NCBI GenBank assembly: GCA_965219915.1
Contig: OZ244794.1
Span: forward strand, 1,984,001 to 2,048,000
Reading direction: 5' to 3'
DNA length: 64,000 nucleotides
Source of the DNA: Bin80 sp965219915
GTDB lineage: Bacteria; Bacteroidota; Rhodothermia; Rhodothermales; Bin80
Part shown: positions 10,901 to 19,692 of the stretch, one piece after another
How the letters are laid out: each line of letters begins with the position of its first letter
Numbering within the stretch: position 1 is the first letter of the stretch
The notes under the pieces: generated by a model
What the model saw: only the letters and a program-made list of their open reading frames with translations
Told to the model about the DNA's origin: nothing
The model's database searches: none
Translations under genes and position numbers: made by a program

Positions 10901-11047
10901 TTTGAAGCCGATCCTGCGCGCGCTCGTGCGTTCTTGAGTGTCGGCGCATCGTCGCCGCCATTGTCGGAGGATTCAGCCATACATGCAGCTTGGACTGTAG
11001 TGGCGAGCTTGCTATTCAATCTCAGCGAAACCATCACCCGCAACTGA
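7961..11047 (+). CDS. Planctomycete-type cytochrome lipoprotein with PSCyt1, DUF1549 and DUF1553 domains
   Basis: Predicted lipoprotein facing the periplasm. The ATG at 7961 gives a signal ending in a lipobox, LVIAGC (Cys21); a TTG two codons upstream is less likely. A planctomycete cytochrome c domain (about 30-125) carries the haem motif CYACH (43-47) and a possible axial Met in RMPPP (about 102). DUF1549 (about 148-350) contains a second haem-type motif, CAQCH (334-338). A middle region resembles a beta-sandwich carbohydrate-binding or discoidin-like fold. DUF1553 forms the C-terminal third (ARVTVNRFWQMLFGRGLV). The pair with the following DUF1501 gene, overlapping at TGATG, is the standard arrangement in Planctomycetes and polysaccharide-degrading bacteria. 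The reaction is not established; a redox role in breaking down complex, often sulfated, sugars is inferred. Base composition is more GC-rich than the neighbouring receptor gene. Confidence 0.92.
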   Translation: MVPWGHRTLGPLLLTLVIAGCMQDASPVVDYNYDVQPILADNCYACHGPDPESREAELSLHTEAGLYAPLRDDTTRHVIVPGHPSASEFVRRISDKRPQERMPPPEAQHALTDSEIQTLTRWVAQGAEWKPHWSLIPQQSPDLPRVRQRKWTRNEIDNFVLARLEQDGIEPSEEADRRTLIRRLHLDLTGLPPSVEDVHAFVADNRSDAYEHLVNQILASPHFGERMAVHWLDLARYADTNGYSIDGGRHMWLWRDWVIHAFNTNKPFDEFVIEQLAGDLLPEATDAQRMATGFHRNHMITHEGGTIPEENLVNYVADRVKTTGEVFLGLTFACAQCHDHKYDPITQRDYYRLFAFFNSVPERGLDGDGGVNAVPQLETLSPLATEVEIEQVKSDLAILRAETGRVDPAQGNWEERERSLLSLRGHKLQLHPLQATKITTPNSGYTGEVQSDGSVRIDEPVYFAAYNVSLTVPEDLDAAITGLRVEFYPDDNSGALGHGNGDLPESFVVTSVHVRAGAQPADQVDFHSALGLARVTASHIHPDYAPENVLDDRRHNGWSPHPVRSAPAHLTLTFDEPLDAREAPHFTVMMNFGAGSRQVAKHFRVLAMEGVDDGTTLPSEVQHALVNEDGDSDLLRQAFYERAEEAAPLRHAIANLEERLRVLTEPHPTMVMAVTDVPRPTRILYRGQYDQPADSVSPGVPSWLPPLQDDATRLELAEWLMHPSHPLTARVTVNRFWQMLFGRGLVTTSADFGARGSLPTHPALLDWLAIKFVDSGFDTKALLKTMVMSATYRQSSRATPDLLTLDPQNTLLARGPRFRLQAEFIRDQALAISGLLVRRLGGPSVRPYQPAGLWKEVSHYGSTPATAQTFAQDHGEKLYRRSLYTYWKRTAPPPGMMVFDAPTREVCTVQRENTNTPLQALVLLNDPQFVEASRAFAARLLRTVPETERITYAFEAVTGREPDSEDRLRLETRLAEEISVFEADPARARAFLSVGASSPPLSEDSAIHAAWTVVASLLFNLSETITRN

Positions 11048-12480
11048 TGAATCCGCTACTTGCCTACGAGCGCACCATTACGCGTCGCACGTTTCTGGGG
11101 CAGTCTGCCCGTGGTATTGGTCGAATGGGCCTTGCCGCGCTTCTTTTCCCGGATCTGGTCAAGCGCCCACGAGGACCGCATTTTGCTCCAAAGGCCCGTC
11201 GAATCATTTATTTATTCCAGTCTGGTGGTCCGTCTCATGTGGACCTGTTCGACTACAAGCCAAGGCAACTGGATCTGCACGCGACGGAACTACCTAATTC
11301 CGTTCGTGGAGACCAGCGGGTCACAGGCATGACGGTCAATCAGGCTTCCTTTCCTGTCGTAGCGCCGAACTGGCCCATGCGGCGGTGTGGCAAGCACGGA
11401 ACATGGATCAGTGACCTTTTGCCGCATACCCAAACCATTGCTGATGACATTTGCATCGTCAAGTCGATGGTCACTGAAGCCATAAATCATGATCCGGCAA
11501 TAACCTTCATAAACACCGGATCACAGCAAATCGGCCATGCCAGCCTCGGAGCCTGGCTCAGTTACGGACTCGGCAGCGAAAACGAGAATCTGCCTGCGTA
11601 CGTCGTGCTCCTTTCACAGGGCTCAGGCAAGAATCCAGGGCAGCCAATCTTTGCACGACTTTGGGGCAGCGGGTACCTGCCTAGCAGGCATCAGGGCGTC
11701 CTGCTTAGGCCGGGAGTCAATCCGGTCTTGTATTTGAAAGATCCGCCCGGCATCACGCGCGGGCAGCGTCGAAGGATGTTGGATGACCTGGCGGCCATGA
11801 ACCAAAAGAAAGCTGACGATGTAGGGAGCCCGGAAACGCTAGCACGAATTTCGGCCTATGAAATGGCCTACCGCATGCAGACGGCTGTCCCGGAGCTCAC
11901 GGATTTTTCGGACGAGCCGGAAGAGGTCTTTAATCTCTATGGGCCACAATCGAGGCGCGCCGGCAGTTATGCTGCCAATTGTCTATTGGCACGGCGGATG
12001 ATAGAGCGGGGGGTGCGGTTTGTGCAGCTATTTCACCGCGGGTGGGACCAGCACATTGCGCTTCAGAAGCAGTTACCGTCCCAATGTCTTGATGTGGACC
12101 AGGCTTCTGCGGCACTAGTCAAGGATTTGAAACGGCGCGGACTTCTGGATGAGACCCTTGTGGTCTGGGGCGGCGAGTTCGGGCGTACGATTTACAGCCA
12201 GGGCACGCTCGGCCATCCCAGTAGCGGGCGCGATCACCACGGACGCTGCTTTTCGCTGTGGATGGCTGGCGGCGGCACTCGCCCGGGGTTTGAGTACGGG
12301 CTTACCGACGACTATTCTTACAACGTACTCGAGAATCCCGTGCATATTCGCGATCTAAATGCTACGCTCCTGCACCAGTTGGGTATCGACCACAATCGCC
12401 TTACGGTGAAGTTTCGGGGGCTGGACCACAAGCTCACGGGTGTGGAAGAGGCCCATGTGGTTCATGATTTATTGCTCTGA
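11047..12480 (+). CDS. DUF1501 family protein, Tat-exported
   Basis: The ATG at 11047 shares its A with the TGA stop of the preceding gene (TGATG), implying translational coupling and a shared function. The N-terminus carries a twin-arginine signal (TRRTFLGQSARG), so the protein is probably exported folded. DUF1501 proteins belong to the alkaline phosphatase/sulfatase superfamily fold. Recognisable segments are YLFQSGGPSHVDLFDYKP, ICIVKSMVTEAINHDPA, WDQH and VVWGGEFGRT, followed by GRDHHGRCFSLWMAGGG. Length of 477 residues is typical. Activity is unproven for the family; with its DUF1549/DUF1553 partner it is usually linked to polysaccharide use. Tat export would fit loading of a metal or another cofactor in the cytoplasm. 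Confidence 0.92.
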   Translation: MNPLLAYERTITRRTFLGQSARGIGRMGLAALLFPDLVKRPRGPHFAPKARRIIYLFQSGGPSHVDLFDYKPRQLDLHATELPNSVRGDQRVTGMTVNQASFPVVAPNWPMRRCGKHGTWISDLLPHTQTIADDICIVKSMVTEAINHDPAITFINTGSQQIGHASLGAWLSYGLGSENENLPAYVVLLSQGSGKNPGQPIFARLWGSGYLPSRHQGVLLRPGVNPVLYLKDPPGITRGQRRRMLDDLAAMNQKKADDVGSPETLARISAYEMAYRMQTAVPELTDFSDEPEEVFNLYGPQSRRAGSYAANCLLARRMIERGVRFVQLFHRGWDQHIALQKQLPSQCLDVDQASAALVKDLKRRGLLDETLVVWGGEFGRTIYSQGTLGHPSSGRDHHGRCFSLWMAGGGTRPGFEYGLTDDYSYNVLENPVHIRDLNATLLHQLGIDHNRLTVKFRGLDHKLTGVEEAHVVHDLLL

Positions 12481-12939
12481 CTTGCTGTAAAACACTTGAT
12501 TGGGTCAGAATCCATGGTCACATGGCATCAAATTGGTCAACTTGTGTGCGTGGCCATGGTCAGGAATTTCCCACTGAAATGCAGATTCGAAGTAACAGAG
12601 CATACGGATACAACATCTAGCAATCGAACAACATCCAAGAAACCGACTTGAGTTGGTCTGTGACTGTACAGACGCGATGGTGGCGTTCCCCAGCCAGATC
12701 AGAGTAGAGCGGGTACCCGGCAGCGCAATCCATACGCCGCCTAGATGTTAGTCAGACACTTCGGAAGAGCACTGTAAAGGCATCGAGGACGTAAGCTTGA
12801 TCCCTCATGCCAGGGGCCAGTTGGCTTTGCACTCATCAGCTAATGTGCGGCGTGGTATGTTTCTCCATGGCGCCCCTCCGGTTAACAAGCCTTCTGGACA
12901 CAGACTTACTCAACTATGGGTCAGATACTTACGAGCACA
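12481..12939. other. Intergenic flank of propeller copy 1
   Basis: No gene recognised. From about 12525 it aligns with the corresponding flanks of copies 2 and 3, which identifies it as part of the tandem unit and not independent sequence. Confidence 0.6.
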
Positions 12940-14190
12940 TTACACGTTGAACTCGTAAACAGCAACCATAGGCACACCATCTTTTCGCTCAACGGCATAG
13001 ACACGTCCGCCGCGTATGGCCCTAAGGCTGACACCGAACGGGAAGGTCACCTTTCCAACCACGCGGGAATCCATATCGAGTACGATCCACTCCACGTCTG
13101 TGGAATCCTGAGTCGCGCTAAGCTCGAGCCATACGTGATTATTGTCATCCACCAGTAGCCTCCTGTAAGCGGGCTTCGTTGAATGCAGTCCTCGCTCACG
13201 GAATTTCGCCCTCATTTCGGGGCCATAGGGCGACAGCCAGTCCTTGATATCGGTATCTGAGACGGGAATCGGATCATGCGTCACCGAAATATTTTTTTCC
13301 TCGGGGCCGTAGATCGACATCACGGCAATGTTTATTGAGTCATTCCAGCCGGAGAATAGCATGCCACCCAATCCAAGCTCCCACTTCGTGCTGCGCCCAA
13401 AAGGAATGCCGGCCGGCAATAGAAACTTTTGGACGACCTCGAACAGCGTTAGCGTTGTAGATTCTACGACGGCCTCATAGCTTCTTTGGCCCGTGGCTAC
13501 AACTGGCCCATAGCTGCCATCCAGATTCACCATTCGTACTACGTCACTCGTTTCGCGGTGCGTGGTAACCGGCATTTCTGAGAGTACCAAATTCAATCGA
13601 ACAACGTATCCTTCCCTTACCACACCCAGAATGCGGAAATTCTCCCTACGATAGCCCTCCTCAACGGGATACGGGGGAATTGTAGCATTACGCGCAAACT
13701 CGAACTTATCCGGCCCATATACAAGCAGATGTCTTCCCCTTCTATAATACACGTACACAGAATCTGCTGGGCCTGTAAGTACACCGCCGGATAGTTCATC
13801 CGGGTATTCTCCGGGGCCTTGGCCTACTGCGCCGACGTCAGCCAGGTATGAACCATCAGAATCGAACCCGCGAATAGCGGCCGGCCCGCGCTCTTCAATG
13901 AACATTTGCCCGCGGCTATTGACAGCAATGTCTCCGATGGAGGCGAAGAATATGGTATCCCCGGCAGCCTCGTCACCAATGCGAACAACTTCTTCTATGG
14001 ACAATACAGCCGGTTGACTGCTTCCAGACGTACCACTTTGATTCTGGGATTGATTATTGGAACAAGCACTGAACACCGCGGTGCATAAAAGAATCAAAAT
14101 GCTCAATCCATTCAGGCTCGTGTGGCCAATTCCGTAGAACTTGGCCGGGCGAGTCATCACAGTCCGCGGATGAAGTCGAACTCCAGACAT
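12940..14190 (-). CDS. 6-bladed beta-propeller lipoprotein, tandem copy 1
   Basis: Predicted surface or periplasmic lipoprotein of 416 residues. The start at 14190 (MSGVRLHPR) is supported by the same MS-start context in all three copies. The signal ILILLCTAVFSAC ends at a lipid-anchoring Cys followed by a Ser/Asn/Gln-rich linker. The propeller has repeated blades of the kind IAVNSRGQMFI...IRGFDSDGSYLADVGAVGQGPGEY, the classic 6-bladed (NHL/BF3164-like) signature. Function is unknown; such proteins are common in Bacteroidota and are often thought to bind ligands or partner proteins. The first ~60 codons are nearly identical to copy 2, whereas the rest is more divergent, suggesting gene conversion. 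Confidence 0.88.
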   Translation of the reverse strand: MSGVRLHPRTVMTRPAKFYGIGHTSLNGLSILILLCTAVFSACSNNQSQNQSGTSGSSQPAVLSIEEVVRIGDEAAGDTIFFASIGDIAVNSRGQMFIEERGPAAIRGFDSDGSYLADVGAVGQGPGEYPDELSGGVLTGPADSVYVYYRRGRHLLVYGPDKFEFARNATIPPYPVEEGYRRENFRILGVVREGYVVRLNLVLSEMPVTTHRETSDVVRMVNLDGSYGPVVATGQRSYEAVVESTTLTLFEVVQKFLLPAGIPFGRSTKWELGLGGMLFSGWNDSINIAVMSIYGPEEKNISVTHDPIPVSDTDIKDWLSPYGPEMRAKFRERGLHSTKPAYRRLLVDDNNHVWLELSATQDSTDVEWIVLDMDSRVVGKVTFPFGVSLRAIRGGRVYAVERKDGVPMVAVYEFNV

Positions 14191-14782
14191 TGGTTGGCGG
14201 TAGGCTAAGTTGGGGGATGATACGCTTGAGTTTATAATGCTGGTCCCGTCGATGTCAGACGAATAAACCAGGCGCTATCTTGTGCTCGTTGCTGTACTCA
14301 TCGTATTCTCATTCTCAAGTACAACTCTATTAATCTGGGGTGGGCGCCTGGACGCGCACCTGCATTGTGGCATCAGCGGAGTGATCTCGTTTGCGGGACC
14401 AGAGTCAGCAATCCCGCACTCCAAGGCAGATTCGAAGAGACAGATCTTCCGAGTACAACATCAAGCGATCGGACAACATCCAAGAACTGACTTGAGTTGG
14501 GCTGCTACTGCATTGACGTGATGGTGCATTATGCGTTACTCGGCCAGATTAGAGCAGGTCCGACAGTGCGACCCAAACGCTGCCGAGATATTAATCAGAC
14601 GTATCGACAGAGTCCTGCGACGGCGCCGAGTATCAAAGCATGATCCTTCATGCCGCGGCGCAGTTGGCTCTGCACTTATCAGCCAATGTACGGTGTGGGG
14701 TGTTGCCCGGTGGCATCCCTCCGTTTGACAACCGTGCTGGACACTGACTTACGCGACCAAAGGTCCGACGCTAAAGAGCACG
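14191..14782. other. Spacer between propeller copies 1 and 2
   Basis: No gene recognised. It is the homologous flank of the tandem unit: the 5' leader of copy 1 and the 3' side of copy 2. Small open frames here are not conserved between the three flanks, which argues against a hidden gene. Confidence 0.6.
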
Positions 14783-16027
14783 TTACACGTTGAGCTCGTA
14801 AACTGCAACCGTAGGCGCGTCTCCTTTCTTTTCAATGGCATAGATACGTCCGCCGCGTATAGCCTTGAGTCTAGCACCGAACGGGAGTATCACCTTACCA
14901 ACCACGCGGGAATCCATATCCAGTACGATCCACTCCACATCTGTGGAATCCTGAGTTGCGCTAAGCTCGAGCCATACGCGATTACTGTCATCCACCAGCA
15001 GCTCCTCGTAAGCGGGCTTCGTTGTGTGCAAACCTCGCTCATTGAACTTTGCTCTCATTTCGGGGCCAAAGTGCGACAGCCAGTCTTCCATTTCGGCATC
15101 TGAGATCGGAATCGGATCATGCGTAAGCGAAATGTGTTTTTCCTCGGGGCCGTAGATCGACATCACCGCAATGCTTATGGAGTCACTCCAGCCAGAGAAT
15201 AGCATTCCGTCTGATCCCAGTCCCCAGTTCATGCTGCGCCCAAAAGGAATGCCGTTGGCACTTGGTATTTTTCGACCCACCAGCGGCACGTGTCTTAATG
15301 CTACAACGCCCTCAAAACCCGGACCCGTAGCTACAACTGGCCCGTAACTGCCATCCAGGTTTACTATTCGTGTCACTTCACTCGTTTCGCGATACGCGGT
15401 TACCAATCTTCTTGAGGGTACCAACCTCAATTGAGCAATGTATCCGTCCTCAACCACACCCAGAATGCCGAAATTCTCTACACGATTACCCTCCTCAACG
15501 GGATACTCGAGAACCGTAATACTTCGCACAAACTCGAATTGGTCCGGCCCATATATAGACAGATGCCTCCCGCGCCAAGAGTCAAAAACGTACAAAGAGT
15601 CCGCTGGGCCAGTGAACATCCCGCCGAATAGTGGATCCGAGTATTCTCCGGGACCGCTGCCAACTGCGCCAACGTCAGCCAAGTATGAACCATCGGCATC
15701 GAACGCGCGAATAGTTGTCGGTTGGAACTCCTCGACGAAGATTTGCCCGCGGCTATTGACAACAATGTCACTGATATGTGCGAAGAATACGGTATCCCCG
15801 GCCGCTTCGTCACCAATGCGAACAACTTCTACTATGGACAATACAGCCGGTTGACTGCTTCCAGACGTACCACTTTGATTCTGGGATTGATTATTGGAGC
15901 AAGCACTGAACACCGCGGTGCATAACAGAATCAAAATGCTCAAGCCACGAAAACTCTTGTAGCCAATTCTGTCAATCGAGCCCGGGCGAGTCCGAGCAAT
16001 TCGTGGATGAAGTCGAGATCTAGACAT
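14783..16027 (-). CDS. 6-bladed beta-propeller lipoprotein, tandem copy 2
   Basis: 414-residue paralogue of the genes on either side. The frame is open for 36 codons upstream of 16027, but the ATG at 16027 (MSRSRLHPR) aligns exactly with the starts of copies 1 and 3 and puts the lipobox VFSAC at the usual distance. Propeller blades show GSYLADVGAVGSGPGEY and DSVYVFD-type repeats (here DSLYVFDSWRGRHLSIYG). The body resembles copy 3 (SDAEMEDWLS, LHTTKPAYEELLVDD), while the leader resembles copy 1, so the gene is a mosaic. The ligand is unknown. Confidence 0.88.
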   Translation of the reverse strand: MSRSRLHPRIARTRPGSIDRIGYKSFRGLSILILLCTAVFSACSNNQSQNQSGTSGSSQPAVLSIVEVVRIGDEAAGDTVFFAHISDIVVNSRGQIFVEEFQPTTIRAFDADGSYLADVGAVGSGPGEYSDPLFGGMFTGPADSLYVFDSWRGRHLSIYGPDQFEFVRSITVLEYPVEEGNRVENFGILGVVEDGYIAQLRLVPSRRLVTAYRETSEVTRIVNLDGSYGPVVATGPGFEGVVALRHVPLVGRKIPSANGIPFGRSMNWGLGSDGMLFSGWSDSISIAVMSIYGPEEKHISLTHDPIPISDAEMEDWLSHFGPEMRAKFNERGLHTTKPAYEELLVDDSNRVWLELSATQDSTDVEWIVLDMDSRVVGKVILPFGARLKAIRGGRIYAIEKKGDAPTVAVYELNV

Positions 16028-16616
16028 TCGTGATGAATGAGTCAAGTTGGAGAGTGATAAACTTGAGTTGAAATTGTTGTTCCCATCGAGGCAAATGGCA
16101 AAACCGGGCGCTGTCTTGCGCTCGTTGCTGTACACATAGTATTCTCGGCCTCGTGTACAACTCTATTGATCTGGAGTGGATGCCCGCACGCGCACCAGTG
16201 TCCTGGCATCAGCGGAGTGATCTCGTTTGCGGGACCAAAGTCAGTAATCCCGCACCCCAAGGTAGATTCGAAGAAATAGATCTTCAGAGTACAAAATGAA
16301 GAGATCAGACAACATTCAAAAACCGACACGAGTTAGGCCGCTACGGTTCGGACGCTAAGGTCGCGTTTCGAGCCAGAGTTGAGTAGGAGGGGTTCCAGTG
16401 TGCAATCCGTGCGGTGCCGACAGGTTTATCAGGCGTCTCGGCAGAGTCCTTTAAAGGCACCGAGTACCAGAGCATGAGCCCGCATGCCAAGGGCCAGTTA
16501 CCTCTGCACTTATCAGCCAATATGCGGTGTGGGGCGTTGCCCGGCAACACGCCTTGGTTTGACAGGCGCGCTTGCCAGTGACGGACACAACCAGACGTCC
16601 GACGCCTACGGGCACG
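16028..16616. other. Spacer between propeller copies 2 and 3
   Basis: No gene recognised. It is the homologous flank belonging to the tandem unit, more diverged than the coding parts. Confidence 0.6.
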
Positions 16617-17861
16617 TTACACGTTGAGCTCGTAAACAGCAACCGTAGGCATGCCGTCTTTTGTTTCAACGGCATAGACACGTCCGCCACGTATAGCCTT
16701 GAGTCTCGCGCCAAAAGGGAGTGTCACTTTACCAACCACGCGGGAATCCGTATCCAGTACGAGCCACTCCACGTCTGTGGAATCCTGAGTTGCGCTGAGC
16801 TCGAGCCACACGCGATTATTGTCATCCACCAGTAGCTCCTCGTAAGCGGGCTTCGTAGTATGTAGCCCTCGCTCATTGAACTTTGCCCTCGTTTCGGGGC
16901 CAAAGAACGAAAGCCAGTCCTCCATTTCGGCATCTGAGATCAGGATCGGATCATGCGTCAGCGAAATGTGCTTTTCCTCGGAGCCGTAAATCGGCATCAC
17001 GGCAATGTTTATGGAGTCATTCCAACCGGAGAACAGCATGCCGTCCGATCCTAGTCCCCAGTTCATGCTGCGCCTAAAAGGAATGGGGTCCGGAAATGGT
17101 ATCTTTTGCGGCAACTGGGCAAACTCTCTTAAGGATACAACGCCCTCAAAACCTGGACCCGTAGCAACAACTGGCCCGTAGCTGCCATCCAGATTCACCA
17201 TTCGTATAACTTCACTCGTTTCGCGATGGGCGGTTACCAATAATCTTGAGGGCACCAAGCTCAATTGAGCAACATATCCGCCCTCAACCACACCCAGAAT
17301 GCCGAAATTCTCTACACGATTGTCCTCCTCAACGGGATACTCGGGAACCGTAACACTTCGCACAAAATCGAATTGGTCCGGCCCATATATAGACAGATGC
17401 CTTTTCCGCCAACCGTCAAAAACGTATACAGAGTCCGCTGGACCAATAAGCACACCGCCGAATAGTTGATCTGAGTATTCTCCGGGTCCGTTGCCCACCG
17501 CGCCGACCTCAGCCAAGTATGAACCATCAGAATCGAACGCGCGAATAGCGGTCGGTTCGGACTCCTGGATGAAGATATGCCCGCGGCTATTGACAGCAAT
17601 ATCCCTGATCGACGCGAATAATACGGTATCCCCGGCGGCTTCGTCACCAATGCGAAGAACTTCTTCTATGGACAATATAGCCGGTGAGCTGCTTCCAGCC
17701 GTACCGCTTTGCAACTGGGGTTGATTATTGGAACAGGCACTGAACACCAAGATGCATAACAGAAACAAACTGCTCAAGCCATATACGCCGGTGAGGCCAA
17801 TTCTGTCAATCGGGGTTGGGCCCGTCCTAGCAAGCCGTGGACAAATTCGAGCTCTAGACAT
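16617..17861 (-). CDS. 6-bladed beta-propeller lipoprotein, tandem copy 3
   Basis: 414 residues from the ATG at 17861 (MSRARICPR), chosen by alignment with copies 1 and 2 although the frame is open further upstream. The signal LFLLCILVFSAC ends at the lipid-attachment Cys, followed by a low-complexity linker that differs more from copies 1 and 2. Blade repeats include IRAFDSDGSYLAEVGAVG and GPGEYSDQLFGG. The C-terminal sequence YAVETKDGMPTVAVYELNV is nearly shared by all copies. As the upstream-most copy for minus-strand transcription, it carries the flank that diverges beyond about 18060. Confidence 0.88.
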   Translation of the reverse strand: MSRARICPRLARTGPTPIDRIGLTGVYGLSSLFLLCILVFSACSNNQPQLQSGTAGSSSPAILSIEEVLRIGDEAAGDTVLFASIRDIAVNSRGHIFIQESEPTAIRAFDSDGSYLAEVGAVGNGPGEYSDQLFGGVLIGPADSVYVFDGWRKRHLSIYGPDQFDFVRSVTVPEYPVEEDNRVENFGILGVVEGGYVAQLSLVPSRLLVTAHRETSEVIRMVNLDGSYGPVVATGPGFEGVVSLREFAQLPQKIPFPDPIPFRRSMNWGLGSDGMLFSGWNDSINIAVMPIYGSEEKHISLTHDPILISDAEMEDWLSFFGPETRAKFNERGLHTTKPAYEELLVDDNNRVWLELSATQDSTDVEWLVLDTDSRVVGKVTLPFGARLKAIRGGRVYAVETKDGMPTVAVYELNV

Positions 17862-18630
17862 TCGTGATGGATAAGTAAAGTTGGGGAATGATAAACTTGA
17901 GTTGATATTGTTGTTCCCATCGAGGCAATGGCAAGACCAGATGCTATCTCGCATCCGTGCTATCTTCATTCACTAGATCTTCGTCTTATGCACGATTCTT
18001 TTTATCTGGGATTGCGTGCCCGCATGTGCAACTGGGTTCTGGGTCAATGAACTCGTCTGGACGTGTGGTTTCTACCAGTGCATTTTCGACTTCGGATACG
18101 GCACTGAACCGTTATGCTACGGGACAGCCTGCACGGCCAAAGTGTTTGGTGTTAGAGGAATCTTCCTTGGCCGGCCGTTTTGCTTCGGTGTTTCGTCCGT
18201 ATGTAACTCAGTTGAACTTTTGTGAACCTCGGCACTATGTGCTCATCGGTCATGGAAACAAAACAACTAATAAGACGCTGCTAATCTCTACCGACTACTT
18301 CGAATGATGGAATTAGTTGACGTGGTTCACTCGGATAAACCGTGCAGAACGGATTTCAAGATTGCAGTTCAACAGCATTAATGTGTTCGGTACAATCAGT
18401 TGTATCAGGCAAGACCTTTTTCAACTCAGCTGTCGGACCGTGGGGCTGTACTTCAAGGAGTTCCAAATAGGAGAGCTTTTGGCCCAAATGCAATTCACTC
18501 CTTGATCCAAGCGCCGAGGCACTTACCTGTAAGTGCGGAGTGTATCGTTAACAAGCCGAACCTAAAATCTGTAACAAGGGACAGTGCGATTAGAAACGAC
18601 ACTCCAGACCCCACAATGCGCTGAACTCGT
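17862..18630. other. Intergenic region upstream of the tandem propellers
   Basis: About 770 bases. The part up to ~18060 is the 5' flank shared with the other tandem units; a segment just upstream of each start (ACTCAAG/TTTATCA near 17890) is retained in copies 2 and 3 and may be promoter sequence. From 18060 to 18630 I see no gene, RNA or repeat. Confidence 0.45.
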
Positions 18631-19692
18631 CTATTCATCTGCGTTCCTGGGTGGTATAAATCGGTACCGGACAAGCACGGGGTTGCCCAGAAGCCCATCT
18701 TCAAGCTGCTCGTGATCGCCTTGGAAGTACAACATCCCATTCCCGCCCCCTTTGAATCCTTTGCGCGGGAATAGTGGCACACTTACACTCGGAAACAGGT
18801 TCTTGTGGCTTACAATTGTGAGGCCCCAATTACTTAACCATTTGTTGCGGTGCCTTATGCGACTATGTACGACAACACGTGTGGAGTTGTCCAGACGATA
18901 TAGCCCGACCACACGGGAAGCATCGTTCAAACCAATGAGGCTAGTTGGGGCAGGCCTGCGTATATCGCGCTTCCGTTCAACAAAAAAGGCGGGCTCGAAA
19001 CGTGCAAAACCTGCTTCACGCTCAATAGGGGTCGCATCCATGCTATAGATGTAAATGTACCACGGCCCATCGTCAAAACATTCAAGACTATGTCCTGGTC
19101 GTACCAGCATAGATGTTATCAGCACAGGCCACCTTTCTGGCTCAAGTTCATACTCATCCAATAAGTCCAAATCGCGCGAAAAGGCCTTTGCTCTTAGCGA
19201 TGAATGAATAGGCATTGCAAAGATCTTGTCTCCGTGTGCACACATTCCATTCATGTTTGTGAAATCAGGAGATTTCACGTACTTGACACACTGACCGTCG
19301 CTGTCAAATAGATATGTGTCGACACTTCCTGTGTCCCACATTAGTAACTGTCCATCCCCCAAAAAGCGGGCGCTGTGAGGTCTTGGCGTCCCGCCAGGGT
19401 GGCAATCTACAACCGAAAGATCATGTAACAACCGACCCGCAGCAGAGAAATGATAGACTTTCTGCGCAACGTCGTCAACAATTAGCATTTCACCAGAGAC
19501 GCTAATGTCCAGATCGTTAATCCTGCCAATAAGCACAGATTGGTCCAGCCGTATCGTGTCCTCCACCACGAACAACTCATCAAAATCTGCAATTTGGGTC
19601 GTTCGCACGGTCTGCGCATGGCTCAAATTACTGGTGGCTATCATCCCTGCGACCGCTACTGCAGAAATGATCAGATTCTTGAGATTAACCAT
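18631..19692 (-). CDS. Secreted 6-bladed beta-propeller protein, distant paralogue
   Basis: 353 residues from the ATG at 19692. That start gives a signal peptide (MVNLKNLIISAVAVAGMIAT... SHAQ) of the ordinary cleavable type, without a lipobox, unlike the three tandem copies. Blade-like segments include IGRINDLDISVSGEMLIVDD, KVYHFSAAGRLLHD and TYLFDSDGQCVKYV. Sequence similarity to the tandem copies is low and mainly structural. The frame stays open upstream to a TTG at 19899, giving 69 extra residues rich in cysteine; I treat that as non-coding or a separate unit. Function is unknown; probably a periplasmic or surface binding protein. Confidence 0.8.
   Translation of the reverse strand: MVNLKNLIISAVAVAGMIATSNLSHAQTVRTTQIADFDELFVVEDTIRLDQSVLIGRINDLDISVSGEMLIVDDVAQKVYHFSAAGRLLHDLSVVDCHPGGTPRPHSARFLGDGQLLMWDTGSVDTYLFDSDGQCVKYVKSPDFTNMNGMCAHGDKIFAMPIHSSLRAKAFSRDLDLLDEYELEPERWPVLITSMLVRPGHSLECFDDGPWYIYIYSMDATPIEREAGFARFEPAFFVERKRDIRRPAPTSLIGLNDASRVVGLYRLDNSTRVVVHSRIRHRNKWLSNWGLTIVSHKNLFPSVSVPLFPRKGFKGGGNGMLYFQGDHEQLEDGLLGNPVLVRYRFIPPRNADE

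Larger units (their letters stand above)
12525..18060 (-). repeat. Three tandem copies of a ~1.84 kb unit (propeller gene plus flanks)
   Basis: Aligning anchor sequences at 12581, 14426 and 16262 gives periods of 1845 and 1836 bases. Each unit holds one propeller lipoprotein gene (ends at 12940, 14783, 16617) and about 580 bases of flanking DNA that is also recognisably related, for example around the conserved CTTATCAGCCAAT segment near each gene's 3' side. Homology fades near 12525 on the left and about 18060 on the right. The coding parts are better conserved than the flanks, as expected for an older tandem duplication under protein-level selection. Confidence 0.9.

Noticed and set aside
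16451..16714. Minus- and plus-strand frames across the propeller spacers
   Set aside because: Not conserved between the three homologous flanks; shadows of the coding regions.
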